DNA of 64,000 nt. It comes from Oligosphaera ethanolica. GTDB lineage: Bacteria; Verrucomicrobiota; Lentisphaeria; Oligosphaerales; Oligosphaeraceae. Positions within the stretch are counted from its first letter, which is position 1; the number at the start of each line of letters is the position of its first letter. Location of the stretch: contig NZ_JAUSVL010000001.1 of assembly GCF_030814695.1 (NCBI RefSeq), forward strand, positions 186,001 to 250,000. Reading direction: 5' to 3'. The translations under genes were made by a program, and so were the position numbers. Below, piece by piece: positions 55,864-64,000 of the stretch. The notes below the pieces were generated by a model. That model saw only the letters and a list, made by a program, of their open reading frames with translations, was not told where the DNA came from and ran no database searches.

Positions 55864-57657
55864 ATGAATCACTATAGAACTCAGATACTGCTTTGTGCAG
55901 GCGGCGCCTGTATTTCATCCGGCTGCGAGAGTGTGCGCGACGCGCTGTTGCGCGAGATCAAGGCAAACGGCCTGGAGAGCGAGATCGAAGTCATCACCAC
56001 GGGCTGCATGGGCATGTGCGAGATCGGCCCGATGATGGTGGTCAGCCCCGAAGGCATTTTCTATCAGAAGGTCAAACCCGAAGACATGGCCGACGTCGTC
56101 CGCGAGCACCTGGTGAAGGGTTGCGTGGTTGAACGGCTGCTGTACAAGCGCGCCGATAACGACGAGCTGCTGCGTTTCATGGAGGACATTCCCTTCTTCA
56201 AGCTGCAGAAGAAGATCGTCTTGCGCAACTGCGGCAAGATCAATCCCGAGAAGATCGAAGAGTACATTGCCGTCGGCGGTTACGAAGCACTGGGCAAGGC
56301 GCTCACCAGCATGACGCCCGAGCAGGTCATTGAGGAAGTGCTGACCTCCGGCCTCCGCGGCCGCGGCGGCGCGGGCTTCCCCACCGGCCTCAAATGGAAA
56401 TTCACGGCGAAGGAAAGCGCCGATCAGAAGTACGTGCTGTGCAATGCGGACGAGGGCGACCCCGGTGCCTTCATGGACCGCAGCCAGCTCGAGGGCGATC
56501 CCCATTCGATCATCGAGGCCATGGCCATCGCCGGCTACGCGATCGGCGCCAGCAAGGGCTATGTCTATGTCCGCGCCGAATACCCGCTGGCCATCCAACG
56601 CCTGAGCAACGCGCTCGACCAAGCACGCGCCAAGGGCCTCCTCGGCGAGAATATCTTCAACTCCGATTTCTCTTTCGATCTGCAGATCCGGATGGGCGCC
56701 GGCGCCTTTGTCTGCGGCGAAGAGACCGCGCTGATGCGTTCCATCGAAGGCTACCGCGGTGAACCGCGGCCGAAGCCGCCGTTTCCGGCGCAGAAGGGCC
56801 TCTTTGAGAAGCCGACGGTGCTCAACAATGTCGAGACCTACGCGAATATCCCGTATATCATCATGCATGGCGGCGCCGAATTTGCGAAGATCGGTTCGGG
56901 CAAGAGCACGGGCACGAAAGTCTTTGCGCTGGCCGGCCACGTGAACAACTCCGGCCTGGTGGAAGTGCCCATGGGCATCACCCTGCGCGAGATCGTCTAT
57001 GACATCGGCGGCGGCATCCGCGGCGGCAAGGACTTCAAGGCCGTGCAGATCGGCGGCCCCTCCGGCGGCTGTATCCCCAAAGAATATCTCGACACGCCCG
57101 TCACCTACGAGACCCTGCCCACGCTGGGCGCCATCATGGGCTCCGGCGGACTAATTGTCATGAATGAAGACGCCTGCATGGTCGACGTCGCCCGCTACTT
57201 CATGGATTTCATCCAGGACGAATCCTGCGGCAAGTGCACGCCCTGCCGTATCGGCACCAAGATCATGCTGGACCTCCTCAACAAGATCACCCACGGCGAA
57301 GGCACTGAGCAGGACCTCGAACAGCTGGAGTTTCTGGCCGGCCAGATCGGCAAATCCGCCTTGTGCGGCCTCGGCCAGACTGCCCCGAATCCGGTGCTGT
57401 CCACCCTGCGCTACTTCCGCCACGAATATGTCGAGCACATCAAGGACAAGCATTGCCGGAGCAAAGTCTGCCGTTCCATGCTGCGCTACACCATCGATGC
57501 GGCGGCCTGCAAAGGCTGTGGTCTGTGCAAGAAAGCCTGTCCGGCAGACGCCATCAGTGGCGAACGCAAGGCCCCGCACAGCATCGCCGCCGACAAGTGC
57601 ATCCGCTGCGGCGCCTGCATGGAAGCGTGCCCCTTTACTGCAATTGAAGTGAAATAA
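55864..57657 (+). CDS. hndC: NADH-dependent hydrogenase flavin subunit HndC/NuoF-like
   Basis: A 597-residue subunit that binds FMN and NAD(H). An N-terminal [2Fe-2S] thioredoxin-like domain (CAGGACISSGC, then TTGCMGMCEIG) is followed by the NuoF core: GRGGAGFPTGLKW for NADH, NADEGDPGAFMDR for FMN and ESCGKCTPCRIGT for a 4Fe-4S cluster. A C-terminal 2[4Fe-4S] ferredoxin domain (CKGCGLCKKACPAD, CIRCGACMEACPFT) completes it. This architecture is that of HydB/HndC in trimeric, potentially electron-confurcating hydrogenases that use NADH and reduced ferredoxin together to make H2. 18 bases separate it from hndD. Confidence 0.96.
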   Translation: MNHYRTQILLCAGGACISSGCESVRDALLREIKANGLESEIEVITTGCMGMCEIGPMMVVSPEGIFYQKVKPEDMADVVREHLVKGCVVERLLYKRADNDELLRFMEDIPFFKLQKKIVLRNCGKINPEKIEEYIAVGGYEALGKALTSMTPEQVIEEVLTSGLRGRGGAGFPTGLKWKFTAKESADQKYVLCNADEGDPGAFMDRSQLEGDPHSIIEAMAIAGYAIGASKGYVYVRAEYPLAIQRLSNALDQARAKGLLGENIFNSDFSFDLQIRMGAGAFVCGEETALMRSIEGYRGEPRPKPPFPAQKGLFEKPTVLNNVETYANIPYIIMHGGAEFAKIGSGKSTGTKVFALAGHVNNSGLVEVPMGITLREIVYDIGGGIRGGKDFKAVQIGGPSGGCIPKEYLDTPVTYETLPTLGAIMGSGGLIVMNEDACMVDVARYFMDFIQDESCGKCTPCRIGTKIMLDLLNKITHGEGTEQDLEQLEFLAGQIGKSALCGLGQTAPNPVLSTLRYFRHEYVEHIKDKHCRSKVCRSMLRYTIDAAACKGCGLCKKACPADAISGERKAPHSIAADKCIRCGACMEACPFTAIEVK

Positions 57658-57675
57658 CCACAGAGGAATACGGCA

Positions 57676-59448
57676 ATGACAGTCAATCTGACCATCGACA
57701 ACCAGCCGGTGACGGTGCCAAAGGGGACGACCATCCTCAATGCCGCACGGTCCATCGGCATCAAGATTCCCACGCTCTGCCACATGGAAGGCGTCGTCTC
57801 CCCCGGTTCCTGCCGCGTCTGCCTGGTGGAAGTCGAAGGCGCGCGCACCCTGCTGCCGTCCTGCATCGCGCAGGTCGGCGAGGGCATGATCGTCCACGTC
57901 AATAGCAAGACCGCGCGGACGGCCCGGCGCACCTCAGTGGAGCTCATCCTGGCCAACCACCCGCTGGACTGCAACAACTGCTCGCGCAACAACAACTGCG
58001 AACTACAGACCATCGCCAGCGACATGGGGATCACCGCCTCGCGCTTCCCGCGCCTGGTGCAAGAGCACCCGCTGGACCTGTCCACTTCCGGACTGACCCG
58101 TGACATGAGCAAATGCATCCTCTGCCGGCGTTGCGTGACGGCCTGCCAGAACATCCAGCAGGTCGGCGTCCTCGCCGCCCAGAAGCGCGGTTTCGCGACC
58201 ATCATCGGCGGCGGCGCTAAAGCCAACTTGGCCGAGACGACCTGCGTGCAGTGCGGCCAGTGCGCGGCGGTGTGCCCCGTCGGCGCCATCACCGAGAAGG
58301 ATGCCATCGCGGACGTCTGGGCCGCCCTGGACGATCCCAAGAAGCACGTCGTGGTCCACACCGCGCCGGCGATTCGCGCGGCCCTGGGCGAGTGCTTCGG
58401 CATGCCCGCCGGCAGCCGCGTCACCGGCAAGATGGTCACCGCGCTGCGTCGCCTCGGCTTTGACAAAGTCTTCGACACCAATTTCGCGGCCGATCTGACC
58501 ATTATGGAAGAGGGCTTCGAGCTGATCAAGCGCCTGACCGACGCTGTCCGCGACAAGAAGGCCGTGGCCCTGCCGCAGTTCACCAGCTGCTGCCCGGGCT
58601 GGATCAACTTCGCCGAGACCTTCTATCCCAAGTCCCTGCCCTATCTGTCGAGCTGCAAATCGCCCATGCAGATGGAAGGCCCACTGATCAAGACGTGGTA
58701 CGCCCAGAAAGCCGGCATTGACCCGAAAGACATCGTCGTCGTCTCAGTCATGCCCTGCACCGCCAAAAAGCACGAGGCAAACCGCCCCGAAATGGTCGAC
58801 TCCGGCTTCAAGGACACCGACTATGTACTGACCACCCGCGAGCTCGGCAAGATGGTCACCGCCGCCGGCATTGACTTCGTCAACCTGCCCGACGGCCGCG
58901 CCGACGAACTGGCCGGCGAGAGCACCGGCGCCGCGGACATCTTCGCCAACAGCGGCGGCGTGATGGAAGCGGCCCTGCGCACGGCCTACGAGGTCATCAC
59001 TGGTCGCGAGCTGCCCTTCCCCAGCTTGCACGTGGCTTCCATCCAAGGCCTGGACGGCATCAAAGAGGCGGCCTTCAAGCTCGACGGCTGTAAGCCCGAG
59101 TTCAGCTTCCTGGAAGGCGTGACGGTCAAAGTCCTGGTCGCCCACGGCCTGGGCAATGCCCACAAGGTCTGCAAAAAACTCGAAGCCGGTGATCTTGCCG
59201 AGTACCAGTTCGTGGAAATTATGACCTGCCCCGGCGGCTGCATCGGCGGTGGCGGCCAGCCACGCATGACCGACGACAATGTGCGGCGCGCCCGCATCGC
59301 GGCAATATATTCGGAAGACGAGAGCCGCACCTTGCGCAAATCGCACGAGAACCCCGAGATCAAGCGGATTTACGCTGAATTCCTGGGCGAACCTCTCGGG
59401 CACAAGTCCCACCATCTGTTGCACACGACTTACACGCCCCGGCAGTAG
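57676..59448 (+). CDS. hndD: [FeFe]-hydrogenase catalytic subunit, group A (HndD/HydA)
   Basis: A 590-residue H2-evolving subunit. Order: an N-terminal plant-type [2Fe-2S] domain (CHMEGVVSPGSCRVCLVEVE), the His-ligated cluster HPLDCNNCSRNNNCEL, a 2[4Fe-4S] domain (CILCRRCVTAC, CVQCGQCAAVC), then the H-cluster domain with L1 TSCCPGWI, L2 MPCTAKKHE and L3 TCPGGCIGGGGQP. All H-cluster cysteines are present, so it should be active if HydEFG maturases exist elsewhere; they are not in this window. Last gene of the hnd unit; a GC hairpin follows at 59466 before rex. Confidence 0.97.
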   Translation: MTVNLTIDNQPVTVPKGTTILNAARSIGIKIPTLCHMEGVVSPGSCRVCLVEVEGARTLLPSCIAQVGEGMIVHVNSKTARTARRTSVELILANHPLDCNNCSRNNNCELQTIASDMGITASRFPRLVQEHPLDLSTSGLTRDMSKCILCRRCVTACQNIQQVGVLAAQKRGFATIIGGGAKANLAETTCVQCGQCAAVCPVGAITEKDAIADVWAALDDPKKHVVVHTAPAIRAALGECFGMPAGSRVTGKMVTALRRLGFDKVFDTNFAADLTIMEEGFELIKRLTDAVRDKKAVALPQFTSCCPGWINFAETFYPKSLPYLSSCKSPMQMEGPLIKTWYAQKAGIDPKDIVVVSVMPCTAKKHEANRPEMVDSGFKDTDYVLTTRELGKMVTAAGIDFVNLPDGRADELAGESTGAADIFANSGGVMEAALRTAYEVITGRELPFPSLHVASIQGLDGIKEAAFKLDGCKPEFSFLEGVTVKVLVAHGLGNAHKVCKKLEAGDLAEYQFVEIMTCPGGCIGGGGQPRMTDDNVRRARIAAIYSEDESRTLRKSHENPEIKRIYAEFLGEPLGHKSHHLLHTTYTPRQ

Positions 59449-59465
59449 CCGCGGGTCCAAAAACG

Positions 59466-59500
59466 CTGCCGCCCGACGCTGTAACCAGCCCGGGCGGCAG
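59466..59500 (+). terminator. GC-rich hairpin after hndD
   Basis: CTGCCGCCCG and CGGGCGGCAG form a 10-bp stem around a 15-base loop. No T-run follows, so it may be a partial terminator or an RNA-stabilising end rather than a full stop before rex. Confidence 0.55.
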
Positions 59501-59585
59501 AACGTGAAACAGGGCTTATGTTGATGTGGCACCAGAAAAGAGGCGCTGCTGTGCATAGGTCCTGTTTTTTGCAGGAGAGCGAAGC

Positions 59586-60245
59586 ATGAATAAAAAGATC
59601 AGCATACCCGAGCGCACCGTCACCCGGCTGTGTTTGTATCGGCGCATTCTGCTCATGCTGTTGCCAGAGGGCCGCGACTATGTCCGCTCACAGGAGCTAG
59701 CGACGCTGGCGCGCGGCAGTTCGGCGCAGGTGCGGCGTGACATCATGTCGCTGGGCTACGCCGGCCTCCCCAGCAAGGGCTACCGGGTGCACGACCTCCT
59801 GGCCAGCATCGGCGAGCTACTTGACGCGCCGGAGGTGGAGTCCGTCGCCCTGGTGGGCGTGGGCAATCTCGGCCATGCCCTGCTGTCCTACCTGGTCGGA
59901 CGACGTCCAAACCTCACCATCCGGGCAGCGTTTGACGCTAACCCCGCCCTGCAGGGCCTAGCCATCTACGGCTGCCCCTGCTACCGGCCTGAGGACATGG
60001 AAACCGTCCTGGCCAACTACAACATCCGCACGGCAATCCTGGCGGTGCCGGCAGGAACAGCCCAGACGGTGGCCGAACGGCTGGTCGCCTGCGGTATCCG
60101 CAGTATCCTCAACTTCGCGCCGACCCGACTCAATCTGCCCAATGATATCTACGTCGAAGACATGGATATCAGCGCGTCACTCGAACGCGCGGCATTCTAC
60201 GCCCGCCGCACAGAAGACGACAGCGCCGCGCAGGCGCAATCCTGA
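59586..60245 (+). CDS. rex: redox-sensing transcriptional repressor Rex
   Basis: A 219-residue repressor that leaves DNA when NADH/NAD+ rises. It has an N-terminal winged helix (ERTVTRLCLYRRILLML, SSAQVRRDIMSLGY) and a Rossmann domain with VALVGVGNLGHALLSY and AFDANPALQG; the C-terminal helix for dimer swap is present (YVEDMDISASLERAAFYARR). Its gene follows the hydrogenase operon by 137 bases, and a near-perfect Rex box lies at that operon's promoter, giving a closed control loop: NADH accumulates, Rex releases, hydrogenase removes electrons as H2. Confidence 0.96.
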   Translation: MNKKISIPERTVTRLCLYRRILLMLLPEGRDYVRSQELATLARGSSAQVRRDIMSLGYAGLPSKGYRVHDLLASIGELLDAPEVESVALVGVGNLGHALLSYLVGRRPNLTIRAAFDANPALQGLAIYGCPCYRPEDMETVLANYNIRTAILAVPAGTAQTVAERLVACGIRSILNFAPTRLNLPNDIYVEDMDISASLERAAFYARRTEDDSAAQAQS

Positions 60246-60375
60246 CTTGTCGCCTTTCTTGCGACCCCCGGCGGCTTTTGTCCATTCCTGTCTTTAACTC
60301 TTTTTCCTGTGAGCTATATTTGAGCCGCGCTCCTCTCCAAATGTAGCCGAATCTTTGCAGGAAAAACACCACGAC

Positions 60376-61272
60376 ATGCCTGACATCACTCCCCTCCTCC
60401 CGCCATCCCAGAATCGCAAGCCGCACACGGCCATTTTTCTCAGTGGCAGCGGCAGCAATGCCGAAGAGATCATCAAGGTTCTGCAGGCCTTGGACAGCGC
60501 CCCGCTGGAACTCAAAGCCCTGGTCACCGATGCGCCCAAAACCAGCCGCGCCGTCGAGCTAGGCAAAAACTACAAACTGCCGGTGATTGGCGTCGACATC
60601 CGCGAATTCTACGCCCAGCACGGCGAATCGCGCGTGTCCATCGCCACCCCCAAGGGCCAGGCGGTGCGCAAGGCCTGGACCGACGAAGTCCGCCGCCAGA
60701 TCGCACCCCTGCAGCTCGACTTTGCCATCTTTGCCGGCTTCGTGCCGCTAACCAATCTCACCGAGGACTTCCCCTGCCTCAATGTCCACCCCGGCGATCT
60801 GACCTACCTCAAAAATGGCGAGCGGCTGCTGGTCGGTCTGCACACCGTGCCGATCGAACGGGCCATCCTGGAGGGCCTGCACTCCCTGCGCAGCAGCGTG
60901 ATCATCGCTCTGCCCTACACCGGCAAAGGCGCCGAGATGGACAACGGCCCCGTGCTGGGCATCTCCGGCGAAGTCCCCGTCGACCTGGACGGCGTGAGCC
61001 ACGCGACACTGCTGGCGGACATGCGTAAACGCCCGTCACTGCGGCCGCGCGGCGGCTTCGGCGACCGCCTGGAAGCCGTCGCCAAAAAGAATCAGGAAAA
61101 CCTCAAACGCGGTGGCGACTGGGTGGTCTTCCCCAGAGTCGTCATCGACTATGCTGAAGGACGTTTCGGCATGGCCGAAAATGACCAGCTCATGTACCTC
61201 ATCGGCGATAAATGGCACGCCATCAAAACCGTCATCTACCACCAAAACGGACACAAGGAACTGGTGCTCTGA
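60376..61272 (+). CDS. formyltransferase-fold protein, PurN-like
   Basis: A 298-residue protein of the formyl-transferase fold. AIFLSGSGSNAEEIIKVL is the nucleotide-binding P-loop-like start seen in GAR transformylase, FAIFAGFVPLTNL and the catalytic-region LNVHPGDLTYLK follow, and the Asp of the active site may be in VPVDLDGVS. It is ~100 residues longer than PurN and diverged, so activity on GAR is uncertain. ATG 60376 is used; AGGA is 13 bases away. It follows rex on the same strand after 130 bases. Confidence 0.72.
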   Translation: MPDITPLLPPSQNRKPHTAIFLSGSGSNAEEIIKVLQALDSAPLELKALVTDAPKTSRAVELGKNYKLPVIGVDIREFYAQHGESRVSIATPKGQAVRKAWTDEVRRQIAPLQLDFAIFAGFVPLTNLTEDFPCLNVHPGDLTYLKNGERLLVGLHTVPIERAILEGLHSLRSSVIIALPYTGKGAEMDNGPVLGISGEVPVDLDGVSHATLLADMRKRPSLRPRGGFGDRLEAVAKKNQENLKRGGDWVVFPRVVIDYAEGRFGMAENDQLMYLIGDKWHAIKTVIYHQNGHKELVL

Positions 61273-61284
61273 TTTTCTCCCAGA

Positions 61285-61376
61285 AATCCGACCGATCCGA
61301 CCGATCCGACTGATCCGACTGATCATCGACCTGATCGGTCCGATCCGTCCGATCAGTCCGATCGGTCCGCGAAAAA
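61285..61376. repeat. GATCCG-type inverted repeat
   Basis: GATCCGACC-type units on the left and GGTCCGATC-type units on the right face each other around 61,328, so the region can fold back on itself. Same family as 21541-21780. It lies between convergent genes. Confidence 0.85.
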
Positions 61377-61403
61377 ACAGTTGCTCGTACTGCTCTTCCC
61401 CCG

Positions 61404-63614
61404 TCACTCCTGGTTTTCGGGCAAGTCCACGGCCTGTTCGCCGGAGACATTGTGCATCGCCTCAAGACCGGGGAGGACGATATCGGCGGTGCATGACGCG
61501 GGGATGACGAAGCGGCAGCGGATGATGCCGTGTTCGCGTTTCCACTCGCTATGGAAAGTCCCGCGCAGGCATTCGTGGCTGACCTTCACCCAATCGAGAT
61601 CGCGTACAAAGCACGGGCGGATGAGCACGTGCTTGCAGCCCGGGCCTTCCTTGGTCGGGGAGATGCCGCCGAGGTACTGGTAGAACCACGCAGAGAGATC
61701 GCCGAACATGATGTGATTACGCGAACTGCCGCCTGCCCAGCTTTCCCACAGCGTCGTTTCGCCCAGCTTTGCCCAGTGGCCCCAGCCGGGAAAGTCCGTC
61801 TGGGTGAGGAGCTTGAAGGCGTCGTCGGCATAGCCGTTATCCGCCAACACCCGCGGCACGTACTTGGCACCGAGGATGCCGAAATCGACTTTGTGGGCGT
61901 TGGCGCGGACTTTCTCGGCCAGCGCTGCGGCGATCTTGCCACGCTCGGCATCGGGCGCCAGCCCAAAATACAGGGCCGTGGCCAGCGAAGTCCACTCGCC
62001 ACCGGCGTAGATGCCGTCGCCGCGATGGAACTTGGCGTTGATAGCACTGCGAATGCGGCCGGCGAGGGTCTGGTACTGCGTGGCCTCGTCACCACGACCA
62101 AGGATGCGGGCGAATTCGGCCATAAGCGTCGCGTCATAGAAGTAATAGGCGCTGGAGGTCAGTTCCACGGGCGCCATGTGATCCTTGTCAAAAGGACACC
62201 AGTCGCCCAGGCCGAAGCGCACGAGATTGCCTTCGGACATGCCTTGGCAGTAGTCCAGATAGAGCTTCATGGCGCCGTAATGGCGGCTGATGGTCGCCGT
62301 GTCGCCGCAGAACAGATACAAGCGCCATGGGTATTCGAAGAGCAGAGTGTCCCAGGCCGGTCCGCTACCCCAGTTGAAGCCCCAGCCGCCGGTCGGGGCG
62401 ATGCCGGGCAGTTGGCCGCTGGGCCGCTGCGTATCTGCCAGCAGCTGCACGAAGTGGGTGAAAGCCCGCCGCACGTCATAATTCCACAGGCCGGTCTCGG
62501 TGGCCAGCTGGGCATCACCGGTCCAGCCGTTCTTTTCGCGGTGCGGGCAGTCAGTGGGAATGCCCACGAAATTCGAGAGAAAGCTCTGTTGCGTCATCGC
62601 CTGGAGCTGGTTGGCGACGTCATGCGAACAGGCGAAAGCGCCGGCGCCGGCAAAAGCGTTATGCACCATGCAGGCGCGGATGGCGCTGAGTTTGGCGCCA
62701 CCGCTGAGGATGACCTTCACATAGCGAAAACCGTGGTAAGTAAAACGCGGCGACCAGCTTTCCTCGCCCTGCCCTTTCAGTCGGTAGTGGTCTTCCTGAA
62801 AGACGCCTTCCTTGACAAATTTGGCGATGTTCTCGCGATCAATGTCGCCATTGTCGGCGACGCGTTCGCTATACTGCAGCGCGACTTCGGCGCCGGCAGG
62901 GCCCGACACCGTGATGTCGCAGTGCCCGGCCATATTGAGCGCAAAGTCATAGACCACCGCGCCGTCGGCGAGCGTCGTGCTCCCGGCCGCATCGATGCGC
63001 CGCATGACCTTGCAGGGCTCAAGGTCTTCGCGTACAATCAGCCCGCCAGGCGGATTGCATTGCCGGGCGGCGCGCCAGGCGCTGTCGTCAAAATCGGGAT
63101 CGGCGAAGCCGGGTATTTCCTTGGCGGCGTCATAGAATTCGCCGTTGCGCAGGCCATCGAAAGTCACGGGACTGGCGATGGTTTTCCAGCTCGCATTGCT
63201 GGACACGGCGACGCGGCCGTCGATTTCGACATCGCAGAGCAATTTGGGGAAATCGCGCCAGGGCGCCTTGTCAAAACACCACACTTCGTGGGTATGGCAA
63301 TTATACCAGCCATTGCCGAGGAGTACCACCAAGGCGTTCTTGCCAGGCCGCAGTAGCGCCGTGACGTCGTAGTCGATAAAGCTGGCGCGCCGATCGTACT
63401 GCGTCACCACGGGCGCCAACACGCGATCATCGACCTTCTGGCCATTGACGTACAACTCATGCCAGCCCAGGCCACACAGATACACCACGGCCTTTTTGGG
63501 GACCGTGGCGCACGCGAAGGTCTTGCGCAAATAGGGCGCCGGCCCGACCGGCGCGTTGTAGTTGCAGGTCCCATTGCTGCCATTGATCCAGTAACCATGC
63601 CATGTGCGTTTCAT
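61404..63614 (-). CDS. GH78 alpha-L-rhamnosidase
   Basis: A 736-residue glycoside hydrolase of family 78, which removes terminal alpha-L-rhamnose from pectin, flavonoids or bacterial glycans. N-terminal beta-sandwiches (LCGLGWHELYVNGQKV, LLGNGWYNCHT) precede the (alpha/alpha)6 barrel with the family motif IPTDCPHREKNGWTGDAQ (general acid Glu) and later TTLWESWAG. No signal peptide, so rhamnosides are probably imported first. Its start is 37 bases from a MITE that may have displaced its original promoter. Confidence 0.93.
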   Translation of the reverse strand: MKRTWHGYWINGSNGTCNYNAPVGPAPYLRKTFACATVPKKAVVYLCGLGWHELYVNGQKVDDRVLAPVVTQYDRRASFIDYDVTALLRPGKNALVVLLGNGWYNCHTHEVWCFDKAPWRDFPKLLCDVEIDGRVAVSSNASWKTIASPVTFDGLRNGEFYDAAKEIPGFADPDFDDSAWRAARQCNPPGGLIVREDLEPCKVMRRIDAAGSTTLADGAVVYDFALNMAGHCDITVSGPAGAEVALQYSERVADNGDIDRENIAKFVKEGVFQEDHYRLKGQGEESWSPRFTYHGFRYVKVILSGGAKLSAIRACMVHNAFAGAGAFACSHDVANQLQAMTQQSFLSNFVGIPTDCPHREKNGWTGDAQLATETGLWNYDVRRAFTHFVQLLADTQRPSGQLPGIAPTGGWGFNWGSGPAWDTLLFEYPWRLYLFCGDTATISRHYGAMKLYLDYCQGMSEGNLVRFGLGDWCPFDKDHMAPVELTSSAYYFYDATLMAEFARILGRGDEATQYQTLAGRIRSAINAKFHRGDGIYAGGEWTSLATALYFGLAPDAERGKIAAALAEKVRANAHKVDFGILGAKYVPRVLADNGYADDAFKLLTQTDFPGWGHWAKLGETTLWESWAGGSSRNHIMFGDLSAWFYQYLGGISPTKEGPGCKHVLIRPCFVRDLDWVKVSHECLRGTFHSEWKREHGIIRCRFVIPASCTADIVLPGLEAMHNVSGEQAVDLPENQE

Positions 63615-63650
63615 TGTCCTGTCCCTAGTTGTGAGCCTGAGTGATAAAAG

Positions 63651-63862
63651 GGTAATGTGCGAAATCTTGTGATAGAAAGAAAAACTTGACTCAGTGGTTC
63701 TGAATCCTTTGCCTGCGCCTACGGGGCAAATTCACGCACAAATGCTTGACAAGCAGGTTATTGTAAAAAATTCTTTTTGCATAAGAAGAGTTTTGATCAT
63801 ATTTGCACCAGGAATCATTGATTGGCAACTACAGGTTTCATCACAAAACTTCGCACATTAAC
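63651..63862. mobile_element. 212-bp MITE with 8-bp target duplication
   Basis: Left end GGTAATGTGCGAAATCTTGT (63651 on) and the complement of the right end GTTAATGTGCGAAGTTTTGT agree at 20 of 23 positions including the following GAT. GATAAAAG flanks both sides (63643-63650 and 63863-63870) as an 8-bp target-site duplication. The 212-bp interior has no gene. An 8-bp duplication fits families such as IS66 or ISL3; the mobilising IS is not in this window. Confidence 0.88.
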
Positions 63863-63870
63863 GATAAAAG

Positions 63871-64000
63871 ACATCGCCCCATAAATTTGCCCGCTGAACT
63901 GGTCAACACACACGCATATCCCTTGCGGGCCACGCGTGATGGCCGCTTTTGCTTAACACATTCTTCAACGTAATACCACCCCCGCTTCACGCAAGCACCA
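63871..64000. other. window end, no feature seen
   Basis: The last 130 bases after the MITE contain no open frame or structure I can support. Confidence 0.4.

Overview
The window is most simply read as chromosome of a GC-rich, strictly anaerobic, fermentative, carbohydrate-degrading Gram-negative bacterium. A PVC-superphylum member near Lentisphaerota/Oligosphaeria is my best guess, but it is inference only. The support is a Rex-controlled trimeric [FeFe]-hydrogenase operon, a 2-oxoacid:ferredoxin oxidoreductase, a superoxide reductase, Lnt and TatA/TatC (outer-membrane lipoproteins and Tat export), and many glycan-active proteins (GH36, GH78, GHL10-like, two BNR/sialidase-like proteins, a six-hairpin glycosidase, an esterase and an aldose epimerase).

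Layout. 0-7.3 kb is an accessory, defence-like region. It holds an HNH endonuclease running off the left edge and translationally coupled to a methyltransferase. Next come an AT-rich foreign block with a HEPN-motif protein and a UvrD-type helicase broken by one in-frame TGA, and then a large kinesin-light-chain-type TPR protein. 7.4-13.2 kb has no convincing gene. It is a composite array of GC-rich palindromic repeats arranged as higher-order units. 13.2-32.7 kb is mostly metabolic genes: glycosidase, secreted esterase, superoxide reductase, lnt, CapA-like lipoprotein, IclR regulator, three-module Fe-S protein, mutarotase, CBM9-like protein, sialidase, flavin reductase and the vor operon. 32.7-37.1 kb carries two complete IS1634-like insertion sequences, each with a visible 6-bp target duplication; one sits inside a dispersed repeat. 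37.4-46.3 kb holds rpsU, GH36, a second sialidase and an ATGA-coupled three-gene operon (NIF3-type domain, glycosyltransferase, GHL10-like). 46.3-54 kb holds tatA, tatC, a phosphatase, a radical-SAM enzyme, a large secreted protein and a YgiQ-type radical-SAM protein. 54.1-54.7 kb is a decamer repeat array. 54.8-60.2 kb is Rex box, promoter, the hnd hydrogenase genes and rex. A formyltransferase-like gene, a GH78 rhamnosidase and a 212-bp MITE close the window.

How the genes fit together: glycosidases release sugars, which are oxidised with electrons going to ferredoxin and NADH. The hydrogenase disposes of these electrons as H2 and is probably de-repressed by Rex when NADH is high. The superoxide reductase and flavin reductase fit an anaerobe that meets occasional oxygen.

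The most unusual content is between genes: at least ten families of dispersed or tandem palindromic repeats. In several families (a four-hairpin element at 14.7, 38.3 and 47.0 kb, an element at 17.2 and 37.1 kb, and the short array hairpins) the arms differ between copies but remain complementary. That points either to conserved structure or to repeated arm-to-arm correction. No tRNA, rRNA or CRISPR array was recognised.
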